Program-made: the position numbers and the translations under genes
Notes under the pieces: generated by a model
Told to the model about the DNA's origin: nothing
Database searches by the model: none
The model's input: the letters and a program-made list of their open reading frames with translations, nothing else
DNA from: Ketobacter sp.
GTDB taxonomy: Bacteria > Pseudomonadota > Gammaproteobacteria > Pseudomonadales > Ketobacteraceae
DNA length: 64,000 bases
NCBI RefSeq assembly: GCF_003671495.1
Contig: NZ_RCHN01000015.1
Span: forward strand, 350,132 to 414,131
Reading direction: 5' to 3'
Shown: one piece after another, positions 36,711 to 47,151 of the stretch
Layout of the letters: each line of letters opens with the position of its first letter
Numbering within the stretch: position 1 is the first letter of the stretch

Positions 36711-37625
36711 CTAATCCATTGCCAAAGTGGGTCTTGCATACGAGATGGGAGCGACTTTCTCGTCATCGAAGGTCACGATTTCCCATGCATCCTGCTGTTT
36801 CAGCAATTCACGCACCAGCATGTTGTTCAACGCATGGCCGGATTTGTAGCCCTGGAACTCACCAATCAGGCTTTTGCCTAACTGATAAAGGTCGCCGATG
36901 GCATCCAATACCTTATGACGTACAAACTCATCGTCATAGCGCAGACCGTCTTCGTTCAGAATCCGGTAGTCGTCCACCACAATGGCATTCTCTACGCTAC
37001 CGCCCAGTGCCAGGTTGCGCTCCCGCAGATATTCGATATCACGCATGAAACCGAAAGTACGGGCACGGCTGACTTCACGAACGAAAGACGTGCTGGAGAA
37101 GTCCAGGCTGATGTTCTGGCTTCGACTTTTGATCACCGGGTGATCAAAATCAATGGTAAAGCCAACTTTGAAGCCATTGAACGGCAGGAAGGTCGCCGTT
37201 TTATCTCCATCCTTGACTTGTACCTTGCGCTTAATGCGGATGAACTGCTTGAGCGCGTTCTGCTCTTCGATACCCGCTGACTGCAGCAGGAATACGAAGG
37301 GACCGGCACTGCCATCCATAATAGGCACTTCCGGCGCACTCAAGTCCACATAGGCGTTGTCGATACCCAGACCCGCCATGGCGGAGAGCAGGTGTTCCAC
37401 CGTAGAAACCCGGACATCCCCGTTCTGCAGGTTGGTAGATAAAGTGGTGTCACCCACGCTGTTGGCGTCAGCGCGGATGGTCACCACCGGATCCAGGTCT
37501 GTGCGGCAAAACACGATGCCGGTGTTCACCGGAGCCGGGCGCAGGGTCAGGTAGACCTTGTCACCGCTGTGCAGACCGATACCGGTTGCACGAATCGTAT
37601 TTTTCAATGTGCGTTGTCTAATCAT
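36711..37625 (-). CDS. lpxC: UDP-3-O-acyl-N-acetylglucosamine deacetylase
   Basis: 304 residues. The zinc enzyme of the committed step of lipid A synthesis. [17 protein letters not shown] carries zinc ligand His78; later [11 protein letters not shown] supplies the second His and the Asp, and YKSGHALNN the catalytic His. [10 protein letters not shown] and [11 protein letters not shown] are family motifs. ATG 37625 (MIRQRTLK) is the standard N-terminus. It ends the dcw run and has a promoter candidate in the 125-base gap after ftsZ. Confidence 0.97.
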   Translation of the reverse strand: MIRQRTLKNTIRATGIGLHSGDKVYLTLRPAPVNTGIVFCRTDLDPVVTIRADANSVGDTTLSTNLQNGDVRVSTVEHLLSAMAGLGIDNAYVDLSAPEVPIMDGSAGPFVFLLQSAGIEEQNALKQFIRIKRKVQVKDGDKTATFLPFNGFKVGFTIDFDHPVIKSRSQNISLDFSSTSFVREVSRARTFGFMRDIEYLRERNLALGGSVENAIVVDDYRILNEDGLRYDDEFVRHKVLDAIGDLYQLGKSLIGEFQGYKSGHALNNMLVRELLKQQDAWEIVTFDDEKVAPISYARPTLAMD

Positions 37626-37686
37626 GTTGTTCCACACAAATCAAAGGGTTAAAAGATCAAAAGGCACGAAATCTTAGTCTGCCGCA

Positions 37687-37715
37687 ATATTAGCAGTAAC
37701 TGTCAAGATAACCAA
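37687..37715 (-). promoter_or_regulatory. Candidate sigma70 promoter of lpxC
   Basis: On the minus strand TTGGTT (37710-37715) and TAATAT (37687-37692) are separated by 17 bases. It lies in an AT-rich gap about 60 bases before the lpxC start. A TTGACA inside the spacer region has no -10 at the right distance. Confidence 0.5.
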
Positions 37716-37750
37716 ATATTTAGCAAACAATTGTGCACTCTTTAACCTAT

Positions 37751-38923
37751 TTAATCCGCCTGACGTCGCAGGAAGGTCGGAATATCCAAATATTCACGAT
37801 TTACATCCGTTTCCATCATGGGACGACGACGGGTTTCGCCGGCCGGTTCGCGACGAACGCGGTCCACGGCCGGTTTATCAAACTGCTTGTAATCTGAGAC
37901 AGCTTCAACGGGTGACCGTTTAGTCACGGACTCCACAGCGCGAACCGGAGCCGGTTGTTCCGCGGCCACCGGGCCCAGTCCCGTCGCCACCACGGTAACC
38001 CGCAGGTCATCCCCCATGGAGGGATCGATCACGGTGCCCACCACCACAGTGGCGTGCTCGGATGCAAATTCTTCCACCGTATCACCCACTTCAGAGAACT
38101 CGCCCAGGGACAGACTCTCGCCGGCGGTGATGTTCACCAGGATGCCGCGGGCTCCCTGCAGGTTCACATCTTCCAGCAATGGGCTGCGAATGGCTTTTTC
38201 TGCCGCTTCACGAGCGCGGTTTTCACCGGAGGCATGACCGGTACCCATCATGGCCATGCCCATTTCGGACATGACGGTGCGGACGTCTGCAAAATCCACG
38301 TTGATCATACCGGGACGGATGATGAGGTCAGCAATGCCCTGCACAGCACCCAGCAAGACGTCATTGGCAGCCTTGAAAGCATCCAACAGGCTGGTTTTCG
38401 GACCCAGCACTGCCAGCAACTTTTCGTTGGGGATGGTGATCAGGGAGTCAACATTTTCTGTCAGCTCCTTCATCCCTTCCATGGCCACCTGCATGCGCTT
38501 GCGACCTTCGAACGGGAACGGCTTGGTCACCACTGCCACGGTGAGAATACCCATTTCCTTGGCGATCTCAGCGACAATGGGTGCGCCACCGGTACCGGTA
38601 CCACCACCCATCCCAGCGGTAATGAAGACCATGTCGGCACCGTCCAGCACTTCGCGAATGCGCTCACGATCTTCCAGGGCAGCGTCCCGGCCCACGTTGG
38701 GGTTGGCACCGGCACCCAGGCCTTTGGTGACCGCTCCGCCCAACTGCAGCAGGGTTTTGGCGTTCATGTTTTTCAAAGCCTGAGCATCGGTATTGGCACA
38801 AATGAACTCCACACCATCCACTTCATTGGACAGCATGTGCTCGACAGCGTTGCCACCGCCACCACCGACACCAACTACTTTGATGACTGCGTTCTGAGGA
38901 ACGTTATCAACTAGTTCAAACAT
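37751..38923 (-). CDS. ftsZ: Cell division protein FtsZ
   Basis: 390 residues. The tubulin-like GTPase that forms the Z-ring. The nucleotide motif GGGTGTG is at 106-112, KVVGVGGGGGNAV at the N-terminus, and NVDFADVRTVMSEMG leads to the catalytic T7 loop. A variable linker (about 320-370) leads to the conserved C-terminal peptide DIPTFLRRQ, which binds FtsA and ZipA. A very strong ribosome site (GGAAGGGAG) precedes ATG 38923, consistent with its need for abundance. It follows ftsA by 72 bases. Confidence 0.98.
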   Translation of the reverse strand: MFELVDNVPQNAVIKVVGVGGGGGNAVEHMLSNEVDGVEFICANTDAQALKNMNAKTLLQLGGAVTKGLGAGANPNVGRDAALEDRERIREVLDGADMVFITAGMGGGTGTGGAPIVAEIAKEMGILTVAVVTKPFPFEGRKRMQVAMEGMKELTENVDSLITIPNEKLLAVLGPKTSLLDAFKAANDVLLGAVQGIADLIIRPGMINVDFADVRTVMSEMGMAMMGTGHASGENRAREAAEKAIRSPLLEDVNLQGARGILVNITAGESLSLGEFSEVGDTVEEFASEHATVVVGTVIDPSMGDDLRVTVVATGLGPVAAEQPAPVRAVESVTKRSPVEAVSDYKQFDKPAVDRVRREPAGETRRRPMMETDVNREYLDIPTFLRRQAD

Positions 38924-38995
38924 ATTTATCTCCCTTCCTTTCCTTCAGCTATGGTTTCTCGTGTTGAGAACTTTTCAAATTTGTAATGACGGCAA

Positions 38996-40222
38996 TCAGA
39001 AATTGCCTTTTATCCAGGTTTTCATTTTATCCATGAAGCCCGTCTGGTCGACGACGGGGACGTTTTGCGTTGCCGCCCCACTGGCCACTTGTTTCTGTCC
39101 GTACTTGAGCAGGCCGACACCGGTTGAATAAATGGGGTTCTTCACCATTTCGGTGAGGCCTGCCACGGTCTGTGGCGAGGCCAGCCGGACCGGCATATGG
39201 AAAATCTCTTCCGCCAGCTCCACCGCACCTTCCATTTTGGATGAGCCACCGGTAAGGACGATGCCCGCAGCAATCAGATCTTCATAACCGGAGCGACGCA
39301 ACTCCGCCTGCACCAGTGAGAACAACTCGTCGTAACGGGGCTCCACCACTTCGGCCAATGCCTGGCGGGATAACTCCCGCGGCGGCCGGTCACCCACACT
39401 GGCCACTTTGATGGTTTCATCCGGCCCCGCGAGCTGGGTCAGACAGCAGGCGTATTTGATCTTGATGTCGTTGGCGTGTTCCGTCGGCGTACGCAGGGCC
39501 ATGGCAATATCGTTGGTCACCTGATCCCCCGCGATGGGAATCACTGCGGTATGGCGAATGGAGCCTTCTGTGAACACGGCGATATCGGTGGTGCCTCCGC
39601 CGATGTCCACCATGCACACGCCCAGCTCTTTTTCATCTTCGGTGAGCACGGCGTATGCGGATGCCAATTGCTCCAGAATGATATCTTCCACTTCCAGGCC
39701 ACAGCGGCGCACACAGCGCTCTATGTTCTGTGCTGCGTTCACAGCGCAGGTGACCAGATGTACTTTGGATTCAAGCCGAACACCGGACATGCCCATGGGT
39801 TCCTTGATACCTTCCTGGGAATCGATCACGTATTCCTGCGGCAGGATATGCAACACCTTCTGGTCCGCCGGGATGGGAACCGCCTGCGCGGCATCAATTA
39901 CCCTTTCCAGATCCGCCCGGGTGACTTCCCGATCCCGGATGGCGACGATACCGTGACTGTTCAGGCTGCGGATGTGGCTTCCGGCAATCCCCACGTAGAC
40001 TGAGTGAATCTGGCAGCCGGCCATGAGCTCCGCCTCCTCCACAGCCCGCTGGATGGACTGCACCGTGGATTCGATGTCCACCACCACCCCTTTTTTCAGG
40101 CCGCGGGAAGGGCAGGAACCAATTCCCACCACTTCAATTCGTCCATCACCTTTTAACTGGCCGACGATGGCGACCACCTTGGTGGTTCCAATATCGAGCC
40201 CTACAATCATTCGGCTACCCAT
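38996..40222 (-). CDS. ftsA: Cell division protein FtsA
   Basis: 408 residues. Actin-like ATPase that tethers FtsZ to the membrane. LDIGTTKVVAIVG is the phosphate-1 motif, VDIGGGTTDIAVF the phosphate-2 motif, and GIVLTGGSSKMEG the adenosine motif; the C-terminal FMDKMKTWIKGNF is the amphipathic membrane helix. Start 40222 (MGSRMIVGLDIG) matches Pseudomonas FtsA; an open frame continues upstream to overlap ftsQ, with an alternative ATG at 40312, but that adds unlikely sequence. Confidence 0.96.
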   Translation of the reverse strand: MGSRMIVGLDIGTTKVVAIVGQLKGDGRIEVVGIGSCPSRGLKKGVVVDIESTVQSIQRAVEEAELMAGCQIHSVYVGIAGSHIRSLNSHGIVAIRDREVTRADLERVIDAAQAVPIPADQKVLHILPQEYVIDSQEGIKEPMGMSGVRLESKVHLVTCAVNAAQNIERCVRRCGLEVEDIILEQLASAYAVLTEDEKELGVCMVDIGGGTTDIAVFTEGSIRHTAVIPIAGDQVTNDIAMALRTPTEHANDIKIKYACCLTQLAGPDETIKVASVGDRPPRELSRQALAEVVEPRYDELFSLVQAELRRSGYEDLIAAGIVLTGGSSKMEGAVELAEEIFHMPVRLASPQTVAGLTEMVKNPIYSTGVGLLKYGQKQVASGAATQNVPVVDQTGFMDKMKTWIKGNF

Positions 40223-40289
40223 ATTTCTGACTACTCCACTGGACTTTTCCTGTGTACTTACGGGATGGGATTCCCCCAGGCCAAACATA

Positions 40290-41045
40290 TTACGCAGCGT
40301 CTGTGTCACCATCGTCTTTCTTCCACTTGATTGCCAGTCCGTTCTCGTATCGCAAATCGACTTTGAACAGTTGTTGTTTTTGTTGTTCGGTGAACATGGC
40401 GTACAGTCGGGTGAAACGTTTGAGCTTCTCCATACTGTCCTTGTCATCAACCACCAACATCAACCCATTGTCGAGTTGCGCTCTCCAGGAAATGCGATCT
40501 TCCAGTTCAATGGTTTTGACTGAGAGACCCACTTCGCGCAAAATTTTCTGCATTTTCGTGAAACGTTCTGCAATAACAACGGCTTGATCCGGCTTGCCTA
40601 TAAAAGTAGGCAAATTTACATCAGGCTGCACGTGTTCCGCAGAAAATATTTCACCTTTTACACTTAAAAATTCACTTTTTCCCCAGTTCGCCACCGGAAC
40701 ACGTTCCTGCAAATAAACGATCACGGTATTCGGCCATTCTTTTTTCGCATCGGCGTAATCAATCCAGGTCAAAGATTCTGCCGTTTCTTTTACTTTTTCC
40801 AGATCCACAGTAAAAAAATTTTCAACCATGTAGGGCGCGAGCGCTGCCTGTAACGTCTGCTGATCCACATGCTGCAGTTGCCCCATCACCGTGATGCGCT
40901 GGATGGGGTAACGGTCAAACCAACGATAAACCGCTACTCGCCCTGCCAACACGGTTGCCGCCAGTATCAGCAGGGCCAGCACCAACAACACCATCCGCAG
41001 GGTGTCCCGATTCACGTGCTGTTGAGTGGCCTTGGCTTTTGTCAC
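40290..41045 (-). CDS. ftsQ: Cell division protein FtsQ
   Basis: 251 residues. One membrane helix near residues 16-35 (MVLLVLALLILAATVL), then a periplasmic POTRA domain (YPIQRITVMGQLQHVD) and the beta domain with ERVPVANW and a conserved LPTFIG patch. FtsQ links early and late divisome proteins through FtsL-FtsB. Lies between ddlB (12 bases) and ftsA (67 bases). Confidence 0.95.
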   Translation of the reverse strand: MTKAKATQQHVNRDTLRMVLLVLALLILAATVLAGRVAVYRWFDRYPIQRITVMGQLQHVDQQTLQAALAPYMVENFFTVDLEKVKETAESLTWIDYADAKKEWPNTVIVYLQERVPVANWGKSEFLSVKGEIFSAEHVQPDVNLPTFIGKPDQAVVIAERFTKMQKILREVGLSVKTIELEDRISWRAQLDNGLMLVVDDKDSMEKLKRFTRLYAMFTEQQKQQLFKVDLRYENGLAIKWKKDDGDTDAA

Positions 41046-41057
41046 GTTTCGATCCCG

Positions 41058-41975
41058 TTAGCCTTTTGCGCTCAGTGCGATGGTCTGCACTAACTCTTCA
41101 AAACTGTATCCCTTGGCCCGCGCCGCCATCGGCACCAGGCTGTGATCGGTCATTCCTGGTACAGTGTTGACTTCCAGCAACCAGAATTTTCCGTCTTTAT
41201 CCTGCATGGCATCCACCCGGCCCCAGCCTTGGCAACCCACGGCCTTAAACGCATCCAGGCAGAGCTGCTGCAACTGCTGCTCCGCAGCCTCATCCAATCC
41301 ACAGGGAATCAGGTACTCGGTGGTATCGGACTGATACTTGGCATCGAAGTCATAAAACTGGTGAGGCGTTTTCAAACGAATGACGGGCAACGCCTCTTCA
41401 CCCAGAATGGCGCAGGTGTATTCAGCACCTTCCACCCACCGCTCCAACAGAATCACATCACCGTGATCCAGTGCTTTGTCCACAGCCGTTACCAGTTCCG
41501 CCTCGGTGGTTGCGCGGGACATACCGATACTGGAGCCTTCCAGAGGCGGCTTCACCATGACCACGCCGCCCATACTTTCCAGAATCCCGTCCAGGTCGTC
41601 GCTGCTGGTAACGGATTTGAAATCCGGCGTGGGCAACCCCATGCCGGACCAGATCAATTTGGTGCGCAGCTTGTCCATGCCAATGGCGGAGGCGGCAACA
41701 CCACTGCCGGTGTAAGGGATGTTAAGCACTTCCAGCAACCCCTGGATCACGCCATCCTCACCACCACGCCCGTGCAGGGCAATGAACGCCGTATCGATCC
41801 CCGCCAGTTGCTTGAACAGCGCATCATTAAACCGGACATCAATACCGATGGCATTTGCCCCCAGGGCTTTCAGGGCAGCCAATACGGCGTGGCCACTGCG
41901 CAGCGAGATGGCCCGCTCAGCGGATTCCCCGCCGTACAACACACCCACTTTTCCCAATGCTGCCAAAGTGCTCAT
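41058..41975 (-). CDS. ddlB: D-alanine--D-alanine ligase B
   Basis: 305 residues, ATP-grasp fold. It makes the D-Ala-D-Ala dipeptide used by MurF. GVLYGGESAERAISLRSG opens the protein, ALHGRGGEDGVIQG and PYTGSGVAASAIGMDK form the substrate region, and LLEVNTVPGMTDHSLVP holds the metal-binding residues. Lies six bases after murC in the dcw cluster, as in Pseudomonas and E. coli. Confidence 0.97.
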   Translation of the reverse strand: MSTLAALGKVGVLYGGESAERAISLRSGHAVLAALKALGANAIGIDVRFNDALFKQLAGIDTAFIALHGRGGEDGVIQGLLEVLNIPYTGSGVAASAIGMDKLRTKLIWSGMGLPTPDFKSVTSSDDLDGILESMGGVVMVKPPLEGSSIGMSRATTEAELVTAVDKALDHGDVILLERWVEGAEYTCAILGEEALPVIRLKTPHQFYDFDAKYQSDTTEYLIPCGLDEAAEQQLQQLCLDAFKAVGCQGWGRVDAMQDKDGKFWLLEVNTVPGMTDHSLVPMAARAKGYSFEELVQTIALSAKG

Positions 41976-41981
41976 ACTGCT

Positions 41982-43394
41982 CTAGACCTCATTCAACTGG
42001 CTGGTCGCCAGTTTGTTTGAAATTGCACCCACGTTACCGGCACCCTGCGTAATCAGTACATCACCGGGTTTCAATACGTCTTTCAAAATTTGTGGAATTT
42101 TCTGAGCATCATCCACAAAAACCGGATCCACCGCTCCCCGTTGGCGGATACTCCGGCTCAGGCTACGGCTGTCCGCCCCGGGAATGGGATCTTCACCGGC
42201 GGAATACACATCCATCAGCAGCAACAGATCCACCTGGGACAGCACGCTGACAAAATCCTCGTACAGGTCTCGGGTTCGACTGTACCGATGAGGCTGATAC
42301 ATCATCACAATTCGACGCTCCGGCCAGGCGCCGCGGGCTGCATTCAGCGTCGCCGCCACTTCGGTTGGGTGATGGCCATAATCATCCACCAAGGTCACGC
42401 TGCCCTCTGCCAGAGGAAGGTTGTCGCACACCTGAAAGCGGCGGCCGACGCCCTGGAATTTAGCCAGAGACGTGACAATGGCCTGATCGGAGATGCCTTC
42501 GTCCGTGGCCACCGCAATGGCGGCCAGGGCATTCAATACATTGTGATGCCCGGGAATATTCAGTGACACTTTCAGGACGCCGGGCTTATCCTGCCGCACC
42601 ACATCGAAATGGGAGCGGGTACCTTCCATGACGATGTTCTCTGCACGCACATCCGCCGCCTCGCTGACGCCGTAGGTCACCACCGGGCGCGAGACCTGGG
42701 GCAACAGACTGACGATCACCGGATCGTCCACACACATCACCGCCAGACCGTAAAAAGGCAGGTTGTGCAGAAACTGGATGAAGGTGTCTTTGAGCTTATT
42801 GAAATCACCGCCGTAGGTGGCCATGTGATCCGCTTCAATATTGGTCACCACCGAGATCATGGGCTGCAGGTGCAGGAACGAAGCATCGCTCTCATCCGCC
42901 TCCGCCACAAAATACCGACTGTCGCCCAGGCGAGCGTTGGTACCAGCGCTATTCAGCAGTCCGCCAATCACAAAGGTCGGGTCCAGCTCTCCCTCCGCCA
43001 GAATCGATGCAATCAAGCTGGTGGTGGTGGTTTTACCGTGGGTTCCGGCCACCGCGATGCCATGGCGATAGCGCATCAACTCACCCAGCATTTCCGCCCT
43101 GGGTACGACTGGCACCCGCATTTCCTGCGCCGCCACCAATTCTGGATTATCCGCTTTCACGGCAGAGGAAACCACGACCACACTGGCCTGCGCCACATTG
43201 TTCTGATGATGCCCGATGAAGACTTTGGCGCCCAACTCCTCCAGTCGCTGAGTGGTCGCACTGGCTTTGATATCACTGCCGGTGATCTGGTAACCCTGGT
43301 TCAGCAGCACTTCGGCAATACCACACATACCCGCACCGCCGATGCCCACAAAATGTATGGTACGAATACGGCGCATCTCAGGAATTTCGATCAT
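41982..43394 (-). CDS. murC: UDP-N-acetylmuramate--L-alanine ligase
   Basis: 470 residues. Adds L-Ala to UDP-MurNAc. [18 protein letters not shown] is the N-terminal nucleotide fold, [17 protein letters not shown] the ATP loop, [12 protein letters not shown] and [11 protein letters not shown] are Mur-ligase signatures, and [12 protein letters not shown] lies in the C-terminal domain. Start 43394 ([12 protein letters not shown]) is used; 43376 (MRRIRT) is also possible. It follows murG by 19 bases. Confidence 0.96.
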   Translation of the reverse strand: MIEIPEMRRIRTIHFVGIGGAGMCGIAEVLLNQGYQITGSDIKASATTQRLEELGAKVFIGHHQNNVAQASVVVVSSAVKADNPELVAAQEMRVPVVPRAEMLGELMRYRHGIAVAGTHGKTTTTSLIASILAEGELDPTFVIGGLLNSAGTNARLGDSRYFVAEADESDASFLHLQPMISVVTNIEADHMATYGGDFNKLKDTFIQFLHNLPFYGLAVMCVDDPVIVSLLPQVSRPVVTYGVSEAADVRAENIVMEGTRSHFDVVRQDKPGVLKVSLNIPGHHNVLNALAAIAVATDEGISDQAIVTSLAKFQGVGRRFQVCDNLPLAEGSVTLVDDYGHHPTEVAATLNAARGAWPERRIVMMYQPHRYSRTRDLYEDFVSVLSQVDLLLLMDVYSAGEDPIPGADSRSLSRSIRQRGAVDPVFVDDAQKIPQILKDVLKPGDVLITQGAGNVGAISNKLATSQLNEV

Positions 43395-43413
43395 CCGGGT
43401 GATGGCTTTTCGA

Positions 43414-44508
43414 CTACTCACTGGCCACCTCCAGGCAACGCTGCACCAGTTTTTCGGTGGCATTGGTCATGGCCAGTGCCCGCGCTTGCTCTGCCATTCT
43501 CTTCAGTTCATCCCGGCTACTTAATTTTTCTTTCAACAACGCTGCCAAATCTGCCTCATTCAATTCACTTTGCTGCACCAGCACTGCGGCTCCGGCAGCG
43601 CTCAGGTACTCGCCATTACGGGTCTGGTGATCATCCACCGCAAACGGATAGGGAATCAGCACCGAGGCCACTCCGGCCGCCGCCAGCTCACTCACGGTTA
43701 ACGCCCCGGAACGACACACCACCACATCCGCCCAGCCATAGGCTGCCGCCATATCGTTGATGAACGGCACCACTTCCGCATCCACTCCGGCTTGTCGATA
43801 ACAGTCCGTCGCCGCTTCGATATTGCGGGCACCGCACTGATGACGCACCTGAAAATGCAAGTCATCCTGCAGCAGGGCCAGTGCTTTAGGCACCAATTGA
43901 TTCAATGCAACCGCACCCTGGCTGCCCCCCAGGATCAAAATGCGCACTGGGCCATCGTGCTCGCCATACCGTTGCGCCGGCAGTGCTAACTGGGCGATCT
44001 CCCTGCGCACCGGGTTGCCAGTGGTTTCCACCTTGGGCCCGGCGGCAAACGCCCCCGGAAACGCCTGAAACACTTTGCGCGCCAATCGTGCCAGCATCTT
44101 GTTGGTAAAACCGGCAATGGCGTTCTGCTCGTGGATGAATACCGGGCGCCCGCACAACCAAACACCGACGCCAGTAGGCCCCGTTACAAAGCCACCCATC
44201 CCCAGCACCAGGTCGGGCTGATAACGGCGCACGATTCCCACCACCTGGGACACGGCCCTGACAATTTTCAAGGGTGCCCACATCAGTCGGGACAGCCCCT
44301 GCCCCCGTACCCCGGCGATATCCAGATATTCGATGGCAATCCCATTGCTGGGAACGATGTCTGCCTCAATTCCCTGCCGAGTACCGATCCACAACACCTC
44401 TACGCCCTGCTCCTGAAACAGGCGGGCCGCCGCCAATGCCGGGAACACATGCCCTCCGGTTCCCCCGGCGGTGACCAAGACGCGCTGTACCTTAGTGCCT
44501 GATGTCAT
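43414..44508 (-). CDS. murG: Lipid II synthase MurG (GlcNAc transferase)
   Basis: 364 residues, GT28 family. It adds GlcNAc to lipid I at the inner face of the membrane to give lipid [16 protein letters not shown] is the N-terminal G-loop, [14 protein letters not shown] the second, [13 protein letters not shown] the third, and [15 protein letters not shown] the UDP-GlcNAc site. Start overlaps the ftsW stop by four bases (ATGA). Confidence 0.97.
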   Translation of the reverse strand: MTSGTKVQRVLVTAGGTGGHVFPALAAARLFQEQGVEVLWIGTRQGIEADIVPSNGIAIEYLDIAGVRGQGLSRLMWAPLKIVRAVSQVVGIVRRYQPDLVLGMGGFVTGPTGVGVWLCGRPVFIHEQNAIAGFTNKMLARLARKVFQAFPGAFAAGPKVETTGNPVRREIAQLALPAQRYGEHDGPVRILILGGSQGAVALNQLVPKALALLQDDLHFQVRHQCGARNIEAATDCYRQAGVDAEVVPFINDMAAAYGWADVVVCRSGALTVSELAAAGVASVLIPYPFAVDDHQTRNGEYLSAAGAAVLVQQSELNEADLAALLKEKLSSRDELKRMAEQARALAMTNATEKLVQRCLEVASE

Positions 44509-45773
44509 AGCACAGGCTCCTTACGCGATGCAGCTACGGCTTTCCTGCCGGCCTTGGTTTTGCTGGGGCCTTTGCTTTTGCTGGAGGCCTTGGTTTTGCC
44601 GGGCGACCGCGTAGCCTTGGCTGCGTCACCCGCAACCGCCATCTGATTTTCCAGATCAGCGCGCATGATCAACGCCAGCACAATGCTCATGATGATCAGG
44701 CTACTGCCACCATAACTGATGAACGGCAGCGTCAGACCCTTGGTCGGTAACAAGCCGCTTGCTACCCCAACGTTGACCATGGCCTGCAATCCAATCAGGG
44801 TGGCAAAGCCGTAGACCATATAGGCGTTAAAGAGATTGCCCACTGCTTCTGCCCTGCGGCCAATCCCAAACGCAATCCACACCAGTGCCAGATAGAGGGC
44901 AATCACCACCAGATTGCCAACGAAACCAAACTCTTCAGCCAGGATGGCAAACACAAAATCCGTATGAGCCTCCGGCAGATAGAACAACTTCTGGATGGAA
45001 TTACCCAACCCCACTCCGGTCCACTCACCGCGCCCGAAGGCAATCAGGCTTTGCACCAGCTGATAACCAGTGGAGTACTGATCTGCCCATGGGTCGATGT
45101 ACCCCATCACCCGCTTCCAACGATAATCAGAGGACGCCACCAACAGATAGCCGATGCCTGCACTGCCAAAGGTTACTGCCAGGAACTGGCTTAAACGGGC
45201 CCCCGCCAGGAACAACATGGCGAACACCGCAGTCATGATCACCACCACAGCACCAAAATCCGGTTGTTTCAGTAGTAAAACCACCATCACAGACAGCACC
45301 ATCACCGGCTTCATGAAGCCCCAGAATGTGCTACGCACCTCGTCCACCCGCCGCACCAGGTAACCGGCCACAAACATAATGCTGAAGACCTTCACGATCT
45401 CTGAGACCTGAACATTAATGGGGCCCAGGTGAATCCAACGGGTGCTGCCGTTGACCGTTTTGCCGATCCCCGGCAGCAACACCAACGCCAACAGCAGATA
45501 AGCCACGATCAACAGGGCACCGCTGCTGCGCTGCCAGACCGCCAGGGGAATCTGATACACCAAGACCGCACACACCACGCCAGCGGCCAGATAAACACCG
45601 TGCCGCTTCAGAAAGAAGAACGGTGACTCATAGTTCAGTGACGCCATGTCCATGGATGCGGAGGAAACCAGGACCAGACCAATGCACATCAAAACGCAAC
45701 CGAGCAGCAGCAACCACTGCCTGGAGGACAGTGGCGGTCTGGATGTGATGACGTTAGCCTGGATCGACATCAT
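44505..45773 (-). CDS. ftsW: Septal peptidoglycan glycosyltransferase FtsW
   Basis: 422 residues, SEDS family with about ten membrane helices. It polymerises lipid II at the septum together with FtsI. NGSTRWIHLGPINVQVSE contains the conserved periplasmic loop, PEAHTDFVFAILAEEFG the catalytic-site region, and TKGLTLPFISYGGSSL the last signature. The final 40 residues are a very basic Lys/Ser/Thr tail with repeated SK-KTK units, longer than in most relatives. ATG 45773 and 45770 are adjacent; AAGGAG serves both. Overlaps murD. Confidence 0.95.
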   Translation of the reverse strand: MMSIQANVITSRPPLSSRQWLLLLGCVLMCIGLVLVSSASMDMASLNYESPFFFLKRHGVYLAAGVVCAVLVYQIPLAVWQRSSGALLIVAYLLLALVLLPGIGKTVNGSTRWIHLGPINVQVSEIVKVFSIMFVAGYLVRRVDEVRSTFWGFMKPVMVLSVMVVLLLKQPDFGAVVVIMTAVFAMLFLAGARLSQFLAVTFGSAGIGYLLVASSDYRWKRVMGYIDPWADQYSTGYQLVQSLIAFGRGEWTGVGLGNSIQKLFYLPEAHTDFVFAILAEEFGFVGNLVVIALYLALVWIAFGIGRRAEAVGNLFNAYMVYGFATLIGLQAMVNVGVASGLLPTKGLTLPFISYGGSSLIIMSIVLALIMRADLENQMAVAGDAAKATRSPGKTKASSKSKGPSKTKAGRKAVAASRKEPVL

Positions 45774-47116
45774 CTATCTCCTTTCACCGCAGCCACAAAC
45801 TGGTAACCTCGATCTTCATAATTGCGAAACTGATCGAATGAAGCGCAGGCAGGAGAAAACAGCACCACATCCCCAGCCACCGCTTTTCCCCGGATCAGGG
45901 ATACCGCCTGCTGCATGGTCTCTACCTGCTGTACCGGTACAACCCGGGACAGGCTATTGTGGATCAGCTGGGCATCCCGACCGTACACTACCACCTCACT
46001 GACCCGACCCTGGGCAGCATCAGCCAGCGGCGCAAAGTCAGCACCCTTGCCTTCGCCACCGGCAATCAAAAACAGACGCCCTTTGACACCGCCTTCCAAA
46101 CCATTGAGAGCGGCAACCGTTGAACCCACATTGGTGCCCTTGGAATCATTGAACCAGGTGACGCCATCAATGTCCGCCACCCACTGGCAACGATGGGGCA
46201 AACCGGAAAACTGCTTGATCGCCGGCAGCGCCTTTTCATAATGACCAGCGGTGAATTCCGCCAACACGGTTAAACAGGCCGCCACGTTCAACAGGTTATG
46301 GCCACCGCGAATGTGAAGCTCCTCCGCTGACAGCACCTGTCGGGTTCCGTCCATCACCGCCCAGGGCTGCGTTTCCGTGTTTACGTAAAACCGTCCGTGG
46401 GTTGCAGCATCACCGCCGAAAGGCAATTGGGTGCGCGCCCCTTGAATGGGCTTGCTGCGGTGATCTTCAAGCCAATACACCGCAGCTTCGCAGCCTTCAA
46501 AAATACGCTGTTTGGCCATGGCATATTCGTCCAGAGAACCGTAACGATCCATATGGTCTTCCGTCACATTCAGGTTCACCGCCACTTTTGCCCGCAGGCT
46601 GTAAGTGGTTTCCAGTTGGAAGCTGGACAACTCCAATACCCAGACATCAACATCAATGGCGGAAGACAAGGCGTCCAACACCGGCAATCCGATATTGCCT
46701 GCCACGCACACGTTGTATCCAAGCGCCTCGAGGGCTTTGCCGATAATGGATACCACTGTACTTTTGCCATTGGAGCCCGTAACGGCAATCACCGGTGCCG
46801 CCACTGACTTGGCAAACAGCTCGACATCTCCGGAACAAGGCACACCAGCCGCCACAGCCTTGGCAATGGCAGGGGTCTGGATCGCAATCCCTGGACTTAC
46901 CACCAACTCGCGGGCTTTGCTCAAATCAAACTGATCCAGCTCGCCACAGTACAATTTGACGTCAGAATACGCCTGTTCCAGCTCTTCCCTGCCAGGAGGC
47001 TCAGATCGGGTATCGATCACAGCCACATCACAACCGAGGCGCTTTAAAAAACGGACGCAGGACAGCCCGGTTTTACCCAGACCAATCACCACATGCTTGT
47101 CTTTCAATTTCGCCAC
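45770..47116 (-). CDS. murD: UDP-N-acetylmuramoylalanine--D-glutamate ligase
   Basis: 448 residues. Adds D-Glu to UDP-MurNAc-L-Ala. VIGLGKTGLSCVRFL is the N-terminal nucleotide fold, AVTGSNGKSTVVSIIG the ATP loop, NLNVTEDHMDRY the metal site, and GVTWFNDSKGTNVGSTVAAL the C-terminal signature. It follows mraY by 35 bases and overlaps ftsW by four. Confidence 0.97.
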   Translation of the reverse strand: MAKLKDKHVVIGLGKTGLSCVRFLKRLGCDVAVIDTRSEPPGREELEQAYSDVKLYCGELDQFDLSKARELVVSPGIAIQTPAIAKAVAAGVPCSGDVELFAKSVAAPVIAVTGSNGKSTVVSIIGKALEALGYNVCVAGNIGLPVLDALSSAIDVDVWVLELSSFQLETTYSLRAKVAVNLNVTEDHMDRYGSLDEYAMAKQRIFEGCEAAVYWLEDHRSKPIQGARTQLPFGGDAATHGRFYVNTETQPWAVMDGTRQVLSAEELHIRGGHNLLNVAACLTVLAEFTAGHYEKALPAIKQFSGLPHRCQWVADIDGVTWFNDSKGTNVGSTVAALNGLEGGVKGRLFLIAGGEGKGADFAPLADAAQGRVSEVVVYGRDAQLIHNSLSRVVPVQQVETMQQAVSLIRGKAVAGDVVLFSPACASFDQFRNYEDRGYQFVAAVKGDR

Positions 47117-47151
47117 GTCAGTATCCTTAGTTACCTTAATCCATTACATTC

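Noticed and set aside
44505..44640. Repeat array in the 3' end of ftsW
   Set aside because: The repetition follows Lys/Ser codons of the protein tail; units are unequal and not CRISPR-like.
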